A DNA stretch of 30,676 nucleotides from assembly GCA_032718475.1 (NCBI GenBank), contig JAUCBJ010006953.1, forward strand, positions 1-30,676. The letters run 5' to 3'. The DNA comes from Nemertoderma westbladi (taxonomy: Eukaryota; Xenacoelomorpha; Nemertodermatida; Nemertodermatidae). The notes below the pieces were generated by a model that was given only the letters and a program-made list of their open reading frames with translations, was not told the origin of the DNA and searched no databases. A program made the position numbers and the translations under genes. Shown one piece after another: positions 1 through 10,054 of the stretch (position 1 is its first letter; every line of letters starts with the position of its first letter).

Positions 1-76
1 GTAATTATTGAAAATGCATACAACAGATCTCGCCAAACCATTTCCAGATGTGAAATCCTCATTAAATTCTGATGAC

Positions 77-111
77 AAAAAACCGCAAGTCTTGTTGACT
101 TACGGTTTTTT
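77..111. repeat. Short perfect-looking hairpin
   Basis: A 14-nt arm (six A, then CCGCAAGT) is matched by its reverse complement after a 7-nt loop, with one G-T pair. It resembles a rho-independent terminator, but the setting is eukaryotic and no gene ends here. It is probably a fragment of a foldback repeat. Confidence 0.4.
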
Positions 112-419
112 TGCATAAATTTAAATACTTGCAGTCTTTTGTATTGCACTTACTCTGCTGAAACTCAGCTCGAATCTATGATCCTCTCGGTTTATTGTCG
201 CCGTGGTTGCATTAAAAATAGCATTCAGAGAAATTACAAATACTATTGTATTTGTTAGCATCAAAATGTGTTGTTATGATTAATATTGATATTAGTAATG
301 ATAGATAATCTATATGTCAATGTCAATGTCCAGCATTCGACGCCACATTTGATCAAGCAAAAATCTAACATTTTTTATGTTCTTCCCGCCCTTTTAGTTT
401 GTGTAGTGTTAATCCGTTG

Positions 420-580
420 CCTATAATTAACATCTCTCCAGAGGTCATGGGTTCGATCCCCGCAAAGGGGTCGGGAGAGTTTTCGTTTCAGGACGAACGC
501 TTTAAAGGGACGAGCTAGGGCGCATTTCTCAAGGGCGTCCTTTAATGGGTACTGGAGTATCCTCTGGTGAATAAAAATAT
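420..580 (+). mobile_element. tRNA-derived SINE-like fragment
   Basis: The stretch near 447-460 contains GGGTTCGATCCCC, a perfect Pol III B box (GGTTCRANYCC), inside a T-arm-like hairpin. No cloverleaf or convincing A box is present, so this is not a functional tRNA. A tail reading GTGAATAAAAATA follows at about 568-580. The pattern fits the 3' half of a tRNA-derived SINE, but the boundaries are uncertain. Confidence 0.4.
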
Positions 581-590
581 GGTGGAATTA

Positions 591-1102
591 GGTGGCGTTC
601 ATAAAGTATGTCACGCAAATTTTCCATTTTTTTGACCCCCCCCCCCCCTTCTGTCACAAAAAACCTATTTTCGTAAATTTATAACCCCCCCCCCCCCCCC
701 CCCCCTAGACGAAAAATATTTTATTTCAGTAATTTAATAACAGTTAGAAAGCACAATAGAAAGTGAAACATTTTGACTGAAGTAGTTCTTACTAAAAGCC
801 TATACATACTTTAGCAGCTTCAAACTACAATACTGTACATGTACAAGGCAGACTAGACAGGGGTGCCCTGTTAATGTTAGGGATTAAATTCAATGTTATT
901 GAGTTTATTGTTTTTTCCTTAAAGTTTCCCACTCATCTACAAATGTGTTAGTCAAAGACAATCTAACATTAAAGCATACCGTAGAACATCGCCGTGACCG
1001 TCACAAAGGTCGACACCCCCCTACCACCTGTCACAAAATGTCACGAAAGCTCTACCCCCCCCCCCCCTCCCCTAGTGCGTGACATACTTTATGAACGCCC
1101 CC
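591..1102. mobile_element. Non-autonomous DNA transposon (MITE), Harbinger-like
   Basis: The ends are 27-bp terminal inverted repeats (591-617 and 1076-1102) matching at 26 of 27 positions. The right end ends in CCCCC and the left starts GGTGGCG. The element is flanked by TTA on both sides (588-590, 1103-1105), a 3-bp target duplication typical of PIF/Harbinger elements. There is no transposase ORF. The inside holds poly-C runs of 13 (636-648), 21 (685-705) and 13 (1055-1067), all on the same strand. The TSD and TIRs are visible; the superfamily is inferred. Confidence 0.7.
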
Positions 1103-1105
1103 TTA

Positions 1106-1611
1106 TCTGGAAACAAGTCGTCAGACTTTGTGCGTAATGTTTTCCCTGGCCTAACGGCCGAAGACAACTTTGCCATTTAATATTGACAAAATTATATTGT
1201 ATTAACTCACAATTAACACATTACTTATGATTAATCAATATTACATATAATAATTATGTATATATTTTAATTATGTATTAGATATAATATTAATATAATA
1301 CACGTTATTATCACATTACGATAGATTTTCAAATTGCCAGTTACATACAGTGAAATGTAATTTTGAACAAATTCAAGTGTTAAAACCATAAGCTTAAATT
1401 CATAATCTCGTGTAATTGATCAATGAAAAAATCAATAATTATGTATGATTTTTTCTTGTATGAAATTCTGAATTTAATTTCTATAACACTATAAAGTAGG
1501 CTTTAGAAATGTGGAATTTTTGGAATTCGGAATTAGAAATTTGTGGAATTTTTATTTATCAATGGGAGGCTTAGATCTATAGTTCAGAGACCCGTAGGTT
1601 GCTACCGGACT
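1106..1611. other. AT-rich intergenic DNA
   Basis: Strongly AT-rich, with short ATTAAT and GGAATTT repetitions (about 1510-1555). No ORF, RNA gene or splice signal that I can support. Confidence 0.6.
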
Positions 1612-2106
1612 CATCCGTTTCATAAAGTTAACCGAAACGTACATCCAGTTTCATAAAGTTAACCGAAACGTACATCCAGTTTCATAAAGTTAACCGAAAC
1701 GTACATCCAGTTTCATAAAGTTAACCGAAACGTACATCCAGTTTCATAAAGTTAACCGAAACGTACATCCAGTTTCATAAAGTTAACCGAAACGTACATC
1801 CACTTTCATAAAGTTAACCGAAACGTACATCCAGTTTCATAAAGTTAACCGAAACGTACATCCAGTTTCATAAAGTTAACCGAAACGTACATCCACTTTC
1901 ATAAAGTTAACCGAAACGTACATCCAGTTTCATAAAGTTAACCGAAACGTACATCCAGTTTCATAAAGTTAACCGAAACGTACATCCACTTTCATAAAGT
2001 TAACCGAAACGTACATCCAGTTTCATAAAGTTAACCGAAACGTACATCCACTTTCATAAAGTTAACCGAAACGTACATCCAGTTTCATAAAGTTATCCGT
2101 AACGTA
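1612..2106. repeat. 31-bp tandem array (about 16 units)
   Basis: The unit begins GTTTCATAAAG and continues GTTAACCGAAACGTACATCCA. Units are almost identical except for one position that is G or C (CCAGTTTC or CCACTTTC). The C variant recurs about every third unit in the right half. The first and last units are degenerate. Each unit contains GTTAAC and a GTTTC/GAAAC inverted pair. Confidence 0.95.
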
Positions 2107-2399
2107 ATTAGGGCCAAGTTTTTATCGATATATAATATTCATTCATCTTCGCTATCGGCTTCAGCCCCACTAGCATCTTCTAGATCCTTCTTTCCACCCT
2201 TTTTCTACCGTACGCTTACTTACTGTACTTTTATACTGTACGCTTGGTACTGGTACACAGATGCTGACTAGTAAGGCAAATATTTAAAAATAATATTTAA
2301 AAAATTACACAAGTATCATAAAAATTTAACAAAATAAGAAATGAACAAAGTCAGCGGATGGTCAGCTAGACATAGATATGTTATCCATTGATGAATAAT

Positions 2400-2702
2400 A
2401 AACGTTAAAAATTAACGTTAATCAACGTTAAAAAATTTGGAAATGTCAGATCTCTGTTGATTTTTAACGTATAATTACTGTAAAAAATTAACGTTAAAAA
2501 TTAACGTTAAAGTAACGTTAAAAAATATGGTATTGTCCGATATTTGTAAATTTTTGACGTATAATTACTGTAAAAAATTAACGTTAAAAATTGACAGAAA
2601 TCTAACGTATTTTAACGTAGGTTTATGGTTAAATTCTAACTGTCATTTTTTAACGAATGTCTAACATAAACCCAACGTTAGATTAACGTTGGTGGTTTGC
2701 AG
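2400..2702. repeat. AACGTT-rich repeat block
   Basis: About a dozen AACGTT or TAACG motifs occur within 300 bp. A segment of about 42 bp starting near 2460 is repeated 91 bp downstream near 2551 with one mismatch. The block ends in GGTGGTTTGCAGGGG. It could be a MITE or a decayed satellite; no TSD was identified. Confidence 0.6.
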
Positions 2703-2792
2703 GGGTAGGCCTAAAGTCTGTTTTAAATCTCCCTCTCAAAACCTTCCTTACTTAAAACAAAATTTCGCATTTGTAGTTTTTTTTTATTTCCA

Positions 2793-2925
2793 GTAAAAAA
2801 AAACGACAAAAACAAGAATTCATGAATATAATTCGTTAATTTAGTTTTTTATATTTGTGGTGAAATAAAAAAAAACGACAAAATCAAGAATTCATGAATA
2901 ATTTGTATTGTCGTTTTTTTTACTC
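2793..2925. repeat. Direct plus inverted A-tract repeat
   Basis: An A-rich motif followed by CGACAAAA and CAAGAATTCATGAATA occurs twice (about 2796 and 2866). A third, inverted copy of AAAACGACAA lies at about 2908-2920. The second and third copies can form a hairpin with a 14-bp stem. Confidence 0.6.
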
Positions 2926-3251
2926 GAATTTAAATATTTTTTAAGTTGTCTCTTCTGGGCCACCATAGTGATTGTAATACGGCAATAAAATAACTAAAGA
3001 AAGTAACACCCCATTGAATTACCTCAATCTGTCATCAAGGGAAATTAATAGGAGCCTACTACATAATTATTGCATTGTTAGAATTGGAGTGGAAGCTCTT
3101 CCCTATACATAACAGGGAATCCCCTCCCTACAGTATTTTGTTTCAATGGCATACTAAAAAAATTCCGGCATGCTCTATCATCTAAACTGTATGAAAGGTT
3201 GTTGCTCGTTGTGCATTTGAGCACCTACCCTACAGTATCCTTCCGTGCAAT
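2926..3251. other. Intergenic DNA upstream of the transporter gene
   Basis: No ORF or repeat family was recognised. It leads into a TATA-type promoter. Confidence 0.5.
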
Positions 3252-3257
3252 TATAAA
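3252..3257 (+). promoter_or_regulatory. Candidate TATA box of the SLC35F5-like gene
   Basis: TATAAA followed by GGC lies 186 nt before the start codon. The stretch between is rich in GGACTGT/AGCC repeats and has no upstream in-frame coding extension. Position and sequence fit a core promoter; transcription start is inferred only. Confidence 0.45.
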
Positions 3258-3443
3258 GGCAGATAGGCCTGTGTATAGAGTACTGTCAGACTACTGCTGG
3301 ACTGTGGACTGTAGCCCAGTAGCCAGTCGCCTTGACTGCAGGACTGTAGCCTAATAATCCTGCCGTCCTGGTCCTGTAATCGTATTCATATAGACTTCAG
3401 ACGCCATCCCAACCACCAAACCGCTGAACTGTATTACAGTATT

Positions 3444-4715
3444 ATGAACCCCGACGTAAAACGACTGTTGTTAGGAGTTCTTGTTCTCTTTCTTACAGAC
3501 GTTCTTTGGGTGGCATCATCGGAAGTCTCTAGAATGATTTACCACGACCGCGCTTACAACAAACCCTTCCTTACAACCTACGCCAAAACATCCATGTTCG
3601 TCATATATCTAACGGGGTTTGCATTTTATAGACCTTGGCAACGGCAATGCTCCTGTTCATATTTGCGATTTAAAAGACCTAGATCTCCACATATTAAACC
3701 AAGTAATATTGAAACATATGGTGAAACTGAGAGCCTGATTAGTGGAACCGAGTATACTAATGTAATTAACGACAGTACCGGTACGAGTAACATTACCGGT
3801 ACCTCCGAAGATAGTGTATCAGAGAGTGGTTTATCGATAATCCGATCGGGCGAGGCTAATCATTCTAAACTACCAATCAGGAGCCATCTAAGAATCTCTC
3901 TGATATTTTGCTTGCCCTGGTTTTTAGGCTCATTAACATACGGTTTGGCGTTGGGTCAGAGCGAGGCTGCTATCGTTAACATACTCTCGTCTTCCTCGGG
4001 TCTATTCACTCTGTTATTGGCCGCAGTATTTCCTAGTTCCCATGGCGACAGGTTTACAGCGACCAAGTTTCTCGCCGTTTGTGTCTCTATAGCCGGTATT
4101 GTTATCGTTGTACTTTCCACAGTGGACAATAACAGTAATCCATTATCGGTGGACATCGGTTGCGTGTGGGCGCTTATTAGCGCTATATTCTACGCCATTT
4201 ATATTGTGTCGCTAAAGCGTCAAGTTGACAATGAAGACAGAATAGATATTCCATTATTTTTCGGTTTTGTCGGTCTTTTAAATATTTTTCTTTTATGGCC
4301 ACTTTTCTTTGTTTTTCACTACACCGGTTTTGAAGTTTTCCAGTTGCCACCTGATTTAGATACCTGGATGTTTATTGTAGCCAATGGCCTCATTGGAACT
4401 GTATTTTCTGAGTTTCTATGGTTATGGGGATGTTTATTAACGAGCTCATTGGCTGCAACTATATCACTTACTCTCACTATACCTCTCACTGTGCTCTGGG
4501 ATATGTTTATGCGTCACGATTATTTTTCGGTGGAATTCCTTTGCGGAGCGGTTCCCTGTTTTCTCTCATTTATCACAGTTTGCGTTTTGCAACATTATAA
4601 TGACTGGGATCCGGTAGCCATGGCAATGCGACGTTTATTGGAACTGCTGTCGAAATGGTGTGCGAAAAATATAATAAGCAGACGGCGCTCGCGGAACCTC
4701 TTACACCCACCGTGA
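3444..4715 (+). CDS. SLC35F5: SLC35F5-like solute carrier, intronless
   Basis: A 423-residue multi-pass membrane protein of the drug/metabolite transporter superfamily, SLC35F subfamily. Family members lie in intracellular membranes; the substrate of SLC35F5 is not established. About ten hydrophobic segments are visible: residues 7-27, 47-63, 148-170, 173-195, 206-225, 238-258, 270-293, 307-332, 337-355 and 360-385. Diagnostic blocks recognised from the animal family include AIVNILSSSSGLFTLLLAA, GDRFT, DIPLFFGFVGLLN, NGLIGTVFSEFLWLWGC and HYNDWDP near the C terminus. A variable polar loop (residues 70-145) separates TM2 from TM3. Human SLC35F5 is about 523 residues; here the N and C tails are shorter. 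The start is the first Met and sits directly before TM1. Vertebrate SLC35F5 is split into many exons, whereas here the whole frame is one uninterrupted exon, so a retrocopy or lineage-specific intron loss is likely. There are no stops or frameshifts, so it appears functional. Confidence 0.95.
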   Translation: MNPDVKRLLLGVLVLFLTDVLWVASSEVSRMIYHDRAYNKPFLTTYAKTSMFVIYLTGFAFYRPWQRQCSCSYLRFKRPRSPHIKPSNIETYGETESLISGTEYTNVINDSTGTSNITGTSEDSVSESGLSIIRSGEANHSKLPIRSHLRISLIFCLPWFLGSLTYGLALGQSEAAIVNILSSSSGLFTLLLAAVFPSSHGDRFTATKFLAVCVSIAGIVIVVLSTVDNNSNPLSVDIGCVWALISAIFYAIYIVSLKRQVDNEDRIDIPLFFGFVGLLNIFLLWPLFFVFHYTGFEVFQLPPDLDTWMFIVANGLIGTVFSEFLWLWGCLLTSSLAATISLTLTIPLTVLWDMFMRHDYFSVEFLCGAVPCFLSFITVCVLQHYNDWDPVAMAMRRLLELLSKWCAKNIISRRRSRNLLHPP

Positions 4716-4937
4716 ACAAAACCAATACCGTCGCTGCCATTCATAATTAATTTCAATCTACAATTCATTTGATTTTTTAATATAATTGTAAATATCAGTA
4801 TGTGAATCTTTGCGCGGTGCTATATGCTACAGTGATGCTTCTATATCCGCTACCACCAGATAGGTGGAGGATTTTCGATTTCGACGCTATAAATTCATTC
4901 ATCCAGGGGACAATCAACACAGGTGATTGCTCCCAAA

Positions 4938-4943
4938 AATAAA
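4938..4943 (+). terminator. Candidate polyadenylation signal of the SLC35F5-like gene
   Basis: The first AATAAA after the stop codon, about 225 nt downstream. The 3' UTR it implies is short and AT-rich. No poly-A tract or target duplication that would mark a retrocopy end was seen. Confidence 0.4.
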
Positions 4944-6300
4944 AACCGTAACCTGTTCTTTTGAATTTCGTATGTTTTTTGGTTAGAATAACGTGCTAAC
5001 TGTAACCTGATCTTTTCTCATTATTCATAATTTAATATTGAGAAGAAATATTAATTCTCCGAGATTGGATTTGCATTGGGCACACTCTCCTCCACCATCG
5101 GTGTTTTTGTTTTAAAAGCCATAGATTATATCGACTACTATTACTATTTTTAATTTAATTTTTATTAAAAAAAATTATTATGATCGATTTTTATTTATTT
5201 AATTCAAATATGAATTTTTTCGAATTCATGATAACCGTTATAGTCTAATAATAGCCATCTAAGTAGCAGTAGCACTACACTCAGTCCAATATCCAAAATG
5301 CTTGGTGCCAGCATGTGTTCTGTAGCATCACTATTTTTAATCAGCTGTGTATTTTTTTATATAGTGACATTAATACACTATTAGCATGCCATATTAACCA
5401 TCTCCAACTTAAATTATGAATTTGGGTTGTAAAAATGTTTTTTTTGTGTTTTTCTAGTTGAAATGACCTCAAATATGGAGGAAAACACCATAAATATATT
5501 TTTTTAATATTTTGGTAAGGTTTTAGCGGTTGTAAGCTTTTACCGATAGATTTTGATGGTATAAGGGTTTTCGAGGTCGTTCTCGATAAAACTTGTTAAA
5601 ATATTTTCTGGCAATTCAATTTGTTTATCAAATTTGTACTACTTGTATTTTTCGTGCCGCATATTGACTTGACACATATCCAAAAATGCCCCAATCAAAC
5701 ATTACGAAATATTTCAGTGTCATATTCGTGATCAGCAACCCAAAAAACCTATGGTCATAAAATAAATTTGATTTTGTGGTGATTTTTCATTATCATTTCA
5801 TTTATCATTCTCATTCATCATAATTTGCACTACTTGTTTTTTTTGTGCCCCAGAGGTCACATTCCAAACTACGAGCCATTAAAACTTTTGAAACTTTTCA
5901 CACGAAAAACACTGGAGATAGGTGCCGCCAGAAAGGGACGAAGGGACCACAGCACGAAATCTAACATAGCCATGTACAGTAAATGGCGTTTGCTCTGTTG
6001 GAAAGCCCATTAAATTTTAGGAAAAGTAACGAAATCTCGGTGTCCCCAACAAACCTTACTCAAAGATACAGTACAGTTGAACTACAACAAAATTTATAAA
6101 ATTATCCTCCCTCCCGGGGCTAGGGTTAAGTGACAATGTAGTATAATATATCAAAGGGCATAATACGAAGTTAGGGTTAAGAATGTTCCATAATATGGTG
6201 TCTTTAAAATAAATATTTTAACATAAATTATATAAATATGAATAAAATAGCCTTGTGCGTGCATGTGCAAACTATGCAACTTTTCAACGCTTATATATCT
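4944..6300. other. AT-rich intergenic DNA
   Basis: No supported gene. A short imperfect direct repeat beginning AATTTGYACTACTTGT occurs at about 5632 and 5823. The remainder shows only homopolymer-rich AT sequence and small palindromes. Confidence 0.5.
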
Positions 6301-6302
6301 CA

Positions 6303-6840
6303 TTAACAGCTCAATTACAAATCATTTATTTAATTAATATCACTAGGCAGCCATACTCGAGCTGAATATTTATTTATTTGTACTTCCCTCTTGTTTAACT
6401 CTAACATACTTGAGGTGAGCCCGGTGAGTCCGCTGTTAGAGATAGGATATGCAACTAAAGACTGTCTGTTCAGTAGAAGTGGAATAAATAGAAAGGCGAA
6501 TGTCAGGGGAGAGTGACTGAACATATTAGCGCCATTGAAGAGGCCTGATAGGCCGAAACGTACGTATAGCAAATGGTTCAACCCCGGTGACGTGCTTTCT
6601 CATTCTTTCCATTGCTGTACAACTTTTTATTGTACAATATCATTCAATAAAGTTGCATTAACAGCTCAACTACAATTCATTTATTTAATTAATATCACCA
6701 GCAGTCAACAATACTAGAGCTGAATATTTATTTGTACTTCTCTCCTGTATGTTTCACTCTAACATACTTGAGGCCGGTAGGTCCTCTGTTACAGATACAG
6801 TAGGATATGCAACTAAAGACTACCTGTTCAATAGATATTC
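6303..6840 (+). mobile_element. Tandem partial copies of a Penelope-like repeat
   Basis: A segment of about 180 bp at 6303-6480 recurs at 6656-6840 (period about 353 bp) with moderate divergence. Shared blocks include CATTAACAGCTCAA, TTTATTTAATTAATATCAC, TAACATACTTGAGG and GGATATGCAACTAAAGACT. The spacer carries a hammerhead-like motif ending GGCCGAAACGTACG and a CAATAAAGTTGC signal. Tandem terminal repeats with a hammerhead are the known layout of Penelope-like retroelement pLTRs. No reverse transcriptase is present here, so this is a fragment or non-autonomous copy. Confidence 0.55.
6518..6580 (+). ncRNA. Hammerhead ribozyme, type I, Penelope-like (one core change)
   Basis: The order matches a type I hammerhead. 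Outer stem I TGAAC (6518-6522) pairs with GTTCA (6576-6580). After an internal loop, inner stem I GCCA (6531-6534) pairs with TAGC (6567-6570) with one C-A mismatch. The core TTGAAGA (6535-6541) corresponds to CUGANGA with C3 changed to U. Stem II is GGCC/GGCC around loop TGATA (6542-6554), followed by GAA (6555-6557). Stem III is the very short AC-GTAC-GT (6558-6565). The predicted cleavage site is after A6566. Short stem III is characteristic of Penelope-element hammerheads. The C3 change and the C-A mismatch are both transitions, which suggests decay; activity is doubtful. Confidence 0.55.
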
Positions 6841-7264
6841 CTCCAAATATTAAAACTTGATATCAAAACGAAATCATAGCTTAGGAAAACACCCATAATG
6901 AAAATTTTACTTAGGTGATGATATTTTCCTTATATTTTTGGCAGACAAACTGTCAGACAATCCAAGGTGCAGGGAGCCCAATCAACAGACTGCCAGACAT
7001 ACAGTAGAGACAGTCTACATTTCGTCTAGTGGTAAAACGGCCTTCAGAAATGAAATCACCGACCTAGAAAACCGCTATAATGAAATTGCAGGGTTTATGT
7101 GTTGCGATTCCTACATTTTTGACAGACTGTCAGACAGACCTACCGACATAACGACAGACATTCTGGCGCATATGACTTAGTACTAGGCCTATGCCCTTAA
7201 CATCTAGATTTATGTATTCTTCGATAAATTTTGATCTTAAATTGTAAAAAAAAAAAAATTGACA
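6841..7264. other. Intergenic DNA with GACAGACTGTCAGACA words
   Basis: Related words occur near 6945 and 7120. No gene is supported; the short open frame here has no recognisable features. Confidence 0.4.
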
Positions 7265-7333
7265 GTAGATAAGTAGGACGTGTAAAAACACAGGGTGAAC
7301 TGCACCAAGGATAAAAATAGAAGAAAGACGTGC

Positions 7334-7595
7334 GGGCATCAAGTTCGTACGTTGCAGTATAAATACAATATTGAGTAAAAATAACTGTACAGTATTTTAA
7401 TGAAGATAGTTAAGTAAAAAATAGCTGCACATGAGGATACTACATGTATAACATAAATTTGAAATTGTACATACTGTAGGACGTGATAGAGTAAACAAAC
7501 AATAGTGAATAAAAAATATATAAAACTGTAGGGTAAAAATAGAAATATGGGCATCAAGTTCGTGCGTTGTAGTATAAAAACAATGTTCAATAAAA
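7334..7595. repeat. 215-bp-spaced direct duplication
   Basis: A block of about 47 bp starting GGGCATCAAGTTCGT (7334-7380) is repeated at 7549-7595 with a few changes. Weaker similarity (AGGACGTG, GGRTAAAAATAGAA) continues on the left side, indicating a tandem duplication of roughly 215 bp. Confidence 0.7.
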
Positions 7596-7618
7596 TTATG
7601 CTTTAGGCTCATTCCAAA

Positions 7619-9251
7619 GTAAAGTACGGGACATTCTTACACAATTTTGAACTTTGATTCCCTGTACAATGTTATCCACAGCACATATGTGCACAAAATT
7701 GTGCTTGGATTGAACTTTCGAATATCAGCTTTGATTTCGCTAAGATTATGGCGGGACTTAGTCACTTTTGAGAAAACACCAGCTTGTCCAATTAAGGTAA
7801 AGTACGGATTCGTACGAAATGGTTTTTTTTATTTTATGATTTCAATTCTAAAATTTAGCGAATTGTGCGCAGGTACAGTGTTGAGTTGATGTTTAGGATA
7901 AAGCTGTATTATTAAGCTTAAATATAAATATAAGACGAATTGCTGCATTGCTAATTTTTTACTTTGTGGTTTGTGTGGTAAAGTATGGGACATTGCTAAC
8001 GGGACCTGTACGAATTTTATGGTCAAAATGGTCTCTTACACTTAACCTAACAGTAATTTCTGGATAATTAGTGATAATAAAGTGCAAATAAGTATTTCCA
8101 ACCAAGATACGGATACAAAATGTGGGGCGGCCCACCAATTGATCCGAAGTCTTAGCATATGTGCCCTTGAGGAGTTGTATGTCATCTGTCTAATTTTTGA
8201 TCGTTAATACTGTATAACTCGGTCATTTTTAGATGAAATTAACCAAACCTGGTACGTATGAAGTCTGTCAAAAGTTTGGAAAGAATCTGAAGTTTAAGGA
8301 ATCAAAGGTCACATATCAGACAGTCTGTCTGTTGGTACCGAAATAAGTTTCAAAATTTTGATAAAAACCGAAATAAGTCCGCCAATAATTGATGAAATAT
8401 AACCAAACTTGGTACACATGTAGTCTGTGAAAAGTTTAGAATTTCTTTCCATTTTTCTGAAAATGTATCAATTACTGTACTTACCGATCTTCTTATCTGC
8501 TAAAAAACTAATTTTTTTGAAATTTGTTGTAAAGTACGGGACTTTACATGCATAAACTCAAAGATTAGTTAATTGAGGAATGATTCTTAGTTCAAATACA
8601 TACTTCTATGCTTCCCCCTACTATCACCCTAAAAGGCATTAACACTCCTGCCCTCCAGGTTTCATATATTACATTAATACAGTGCACTAAAATGTAATCG
8701 CCATTATAATGGTAAAGTATGGGACAATTTTCAATTGGCCGTTATGATGTTTCTGAGGGAGTAGATTATGAAACTACAGGTAATTGTTTCTTAAGATGAC
8801 GCAACACAAACGTGCTTTGCATTCCACTGGGTGATTGGGTTGAGTTAGACTACTTCTCTGTGTATAAATTAAAAATTTCACTATTTTTTGGTAAAGTATG
8901 GGACTTTACATGCATAAACCCAAGGATTTCTTGACTGAGGAATGATTCTCAGTTCAAATATAGACTCCTATTCTTACGGCCGACTATGACCTTAGAGTAT
9001 TATAACACTCATGGCTTCACATATTACATTAATACAGTGCACTAATATAATCGCCATTTTGATGGTAAAGTATGGGACAATTTTCAATTGGCCGCCATGA
9101 TATTTCTGAGGGAGTGAAGATGAAACTAATTGTTTTATACGATGACGCAACACATTTGCTTTGCATTCCACTGGGTGATTAGGCTGAGTTACATCTCTGT
9201 GAATAAACTAAAAATTTCACTATTTTAGGTAAAGTATGGGAAATCACAAGA
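7619..9251. repeat. Decayed ~178-bp periodic array
   Basis: The word GTAAAGTAYGGGA starts at 7619, 7797, 7978, 8529, 8712, 8891, 9065 and 9239. Spacings are 178, 181, 551 (about three periods), 183, 179, 174 and 174. The best preserved part is a dimer: 8529-8890 and 8891-9238 are clearly homologous throughout (TTTACATGCATAAAC, AATTTTCAATTGGCCG, GCTTTGCATTCCACTGGGTG). The stretch 8100-8480 has lost the motif and carries its own direct repeat around CCAAACYTGGTAC. Confidence 0.75.
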
Positions 9252-10050
9252 TTAACTTTATCGATTTCATTACAGAGGAACGAAACACTGGTGAAATTAA
9301 ATAAAACCAAAAAAATTCGAAAATTGGTTTGTTTTTGATTTGGTACATGCTCAGAAATGTTAATTTATTGGTCATAGGAAGTGCCTACAGGAAACGAAAC
9401 TTTTGCACACTTTTATTCACATTTTGTGCAGAGCAGGTGCATAATTTGTAATTCGACTATTTTTGATAAACCACCTGTGTTGATTTATGTTCGCGCTTTC
9501 AGACCTTTGGCAGTTTAACCCACCAAATTAAGATGTCTTCTAGATATTAAATCGTTTTTAGTCTATGACAAGTATTTGATTCACTACACTAGTCGAAACC
9601 AATCTGTGCGAGATCATTCACCCGCTGGATATTCCCGGGAGATTGGGTTCGACGGTTTAATTTTATTGCTATGTAAGCCTAATGTATTATTCGACTGACA
9701 GTATTATATAATCTCTGACAATATTATTCACCTTCGGGAATATTAACAGTTCCTTTAGGACGTGGCGCTTTATCTATATAAACAGAGTTATGACTTAAAC
9801 TACTCACAACGATATGGCTTAATTATAATTCACATATATGGCGCATTCTTTAGGAATTGCTTCTTTAACAGACTCACTCATACACAATGCTGCACAATAC
9901 TGCACACTAATCTGCCAATCTTCAATGATTTTAGTCACATATAAAAGGAACACAGACTGACTCATGTAGGGTCTATCAAATAACATTAGATTCACTTCAA
10001 ACCACTTTAACATAAGTCACAATCGTTATTGGTAACCTTTCTCTCTTACC
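9252..10050. other. Intergenic DNA
   Basis: Nothing recognised. Short open frames on both strands overlap each other and show no family features. Confidence 0.45.
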
Positions 10051-10054
10051 TTCG

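Noticed and set aside
61-112. Rho-independent terminator
   Set aside because: A hairpin with a T-tract exists, but no bacterial gene is nearby and the window is clearly eukaryotic.
440-475. Functional tRNA gene
   Set aside because: Only the B-box/T-arm part is present; no acceptor stem, D arm or anticodon arm can be folded.
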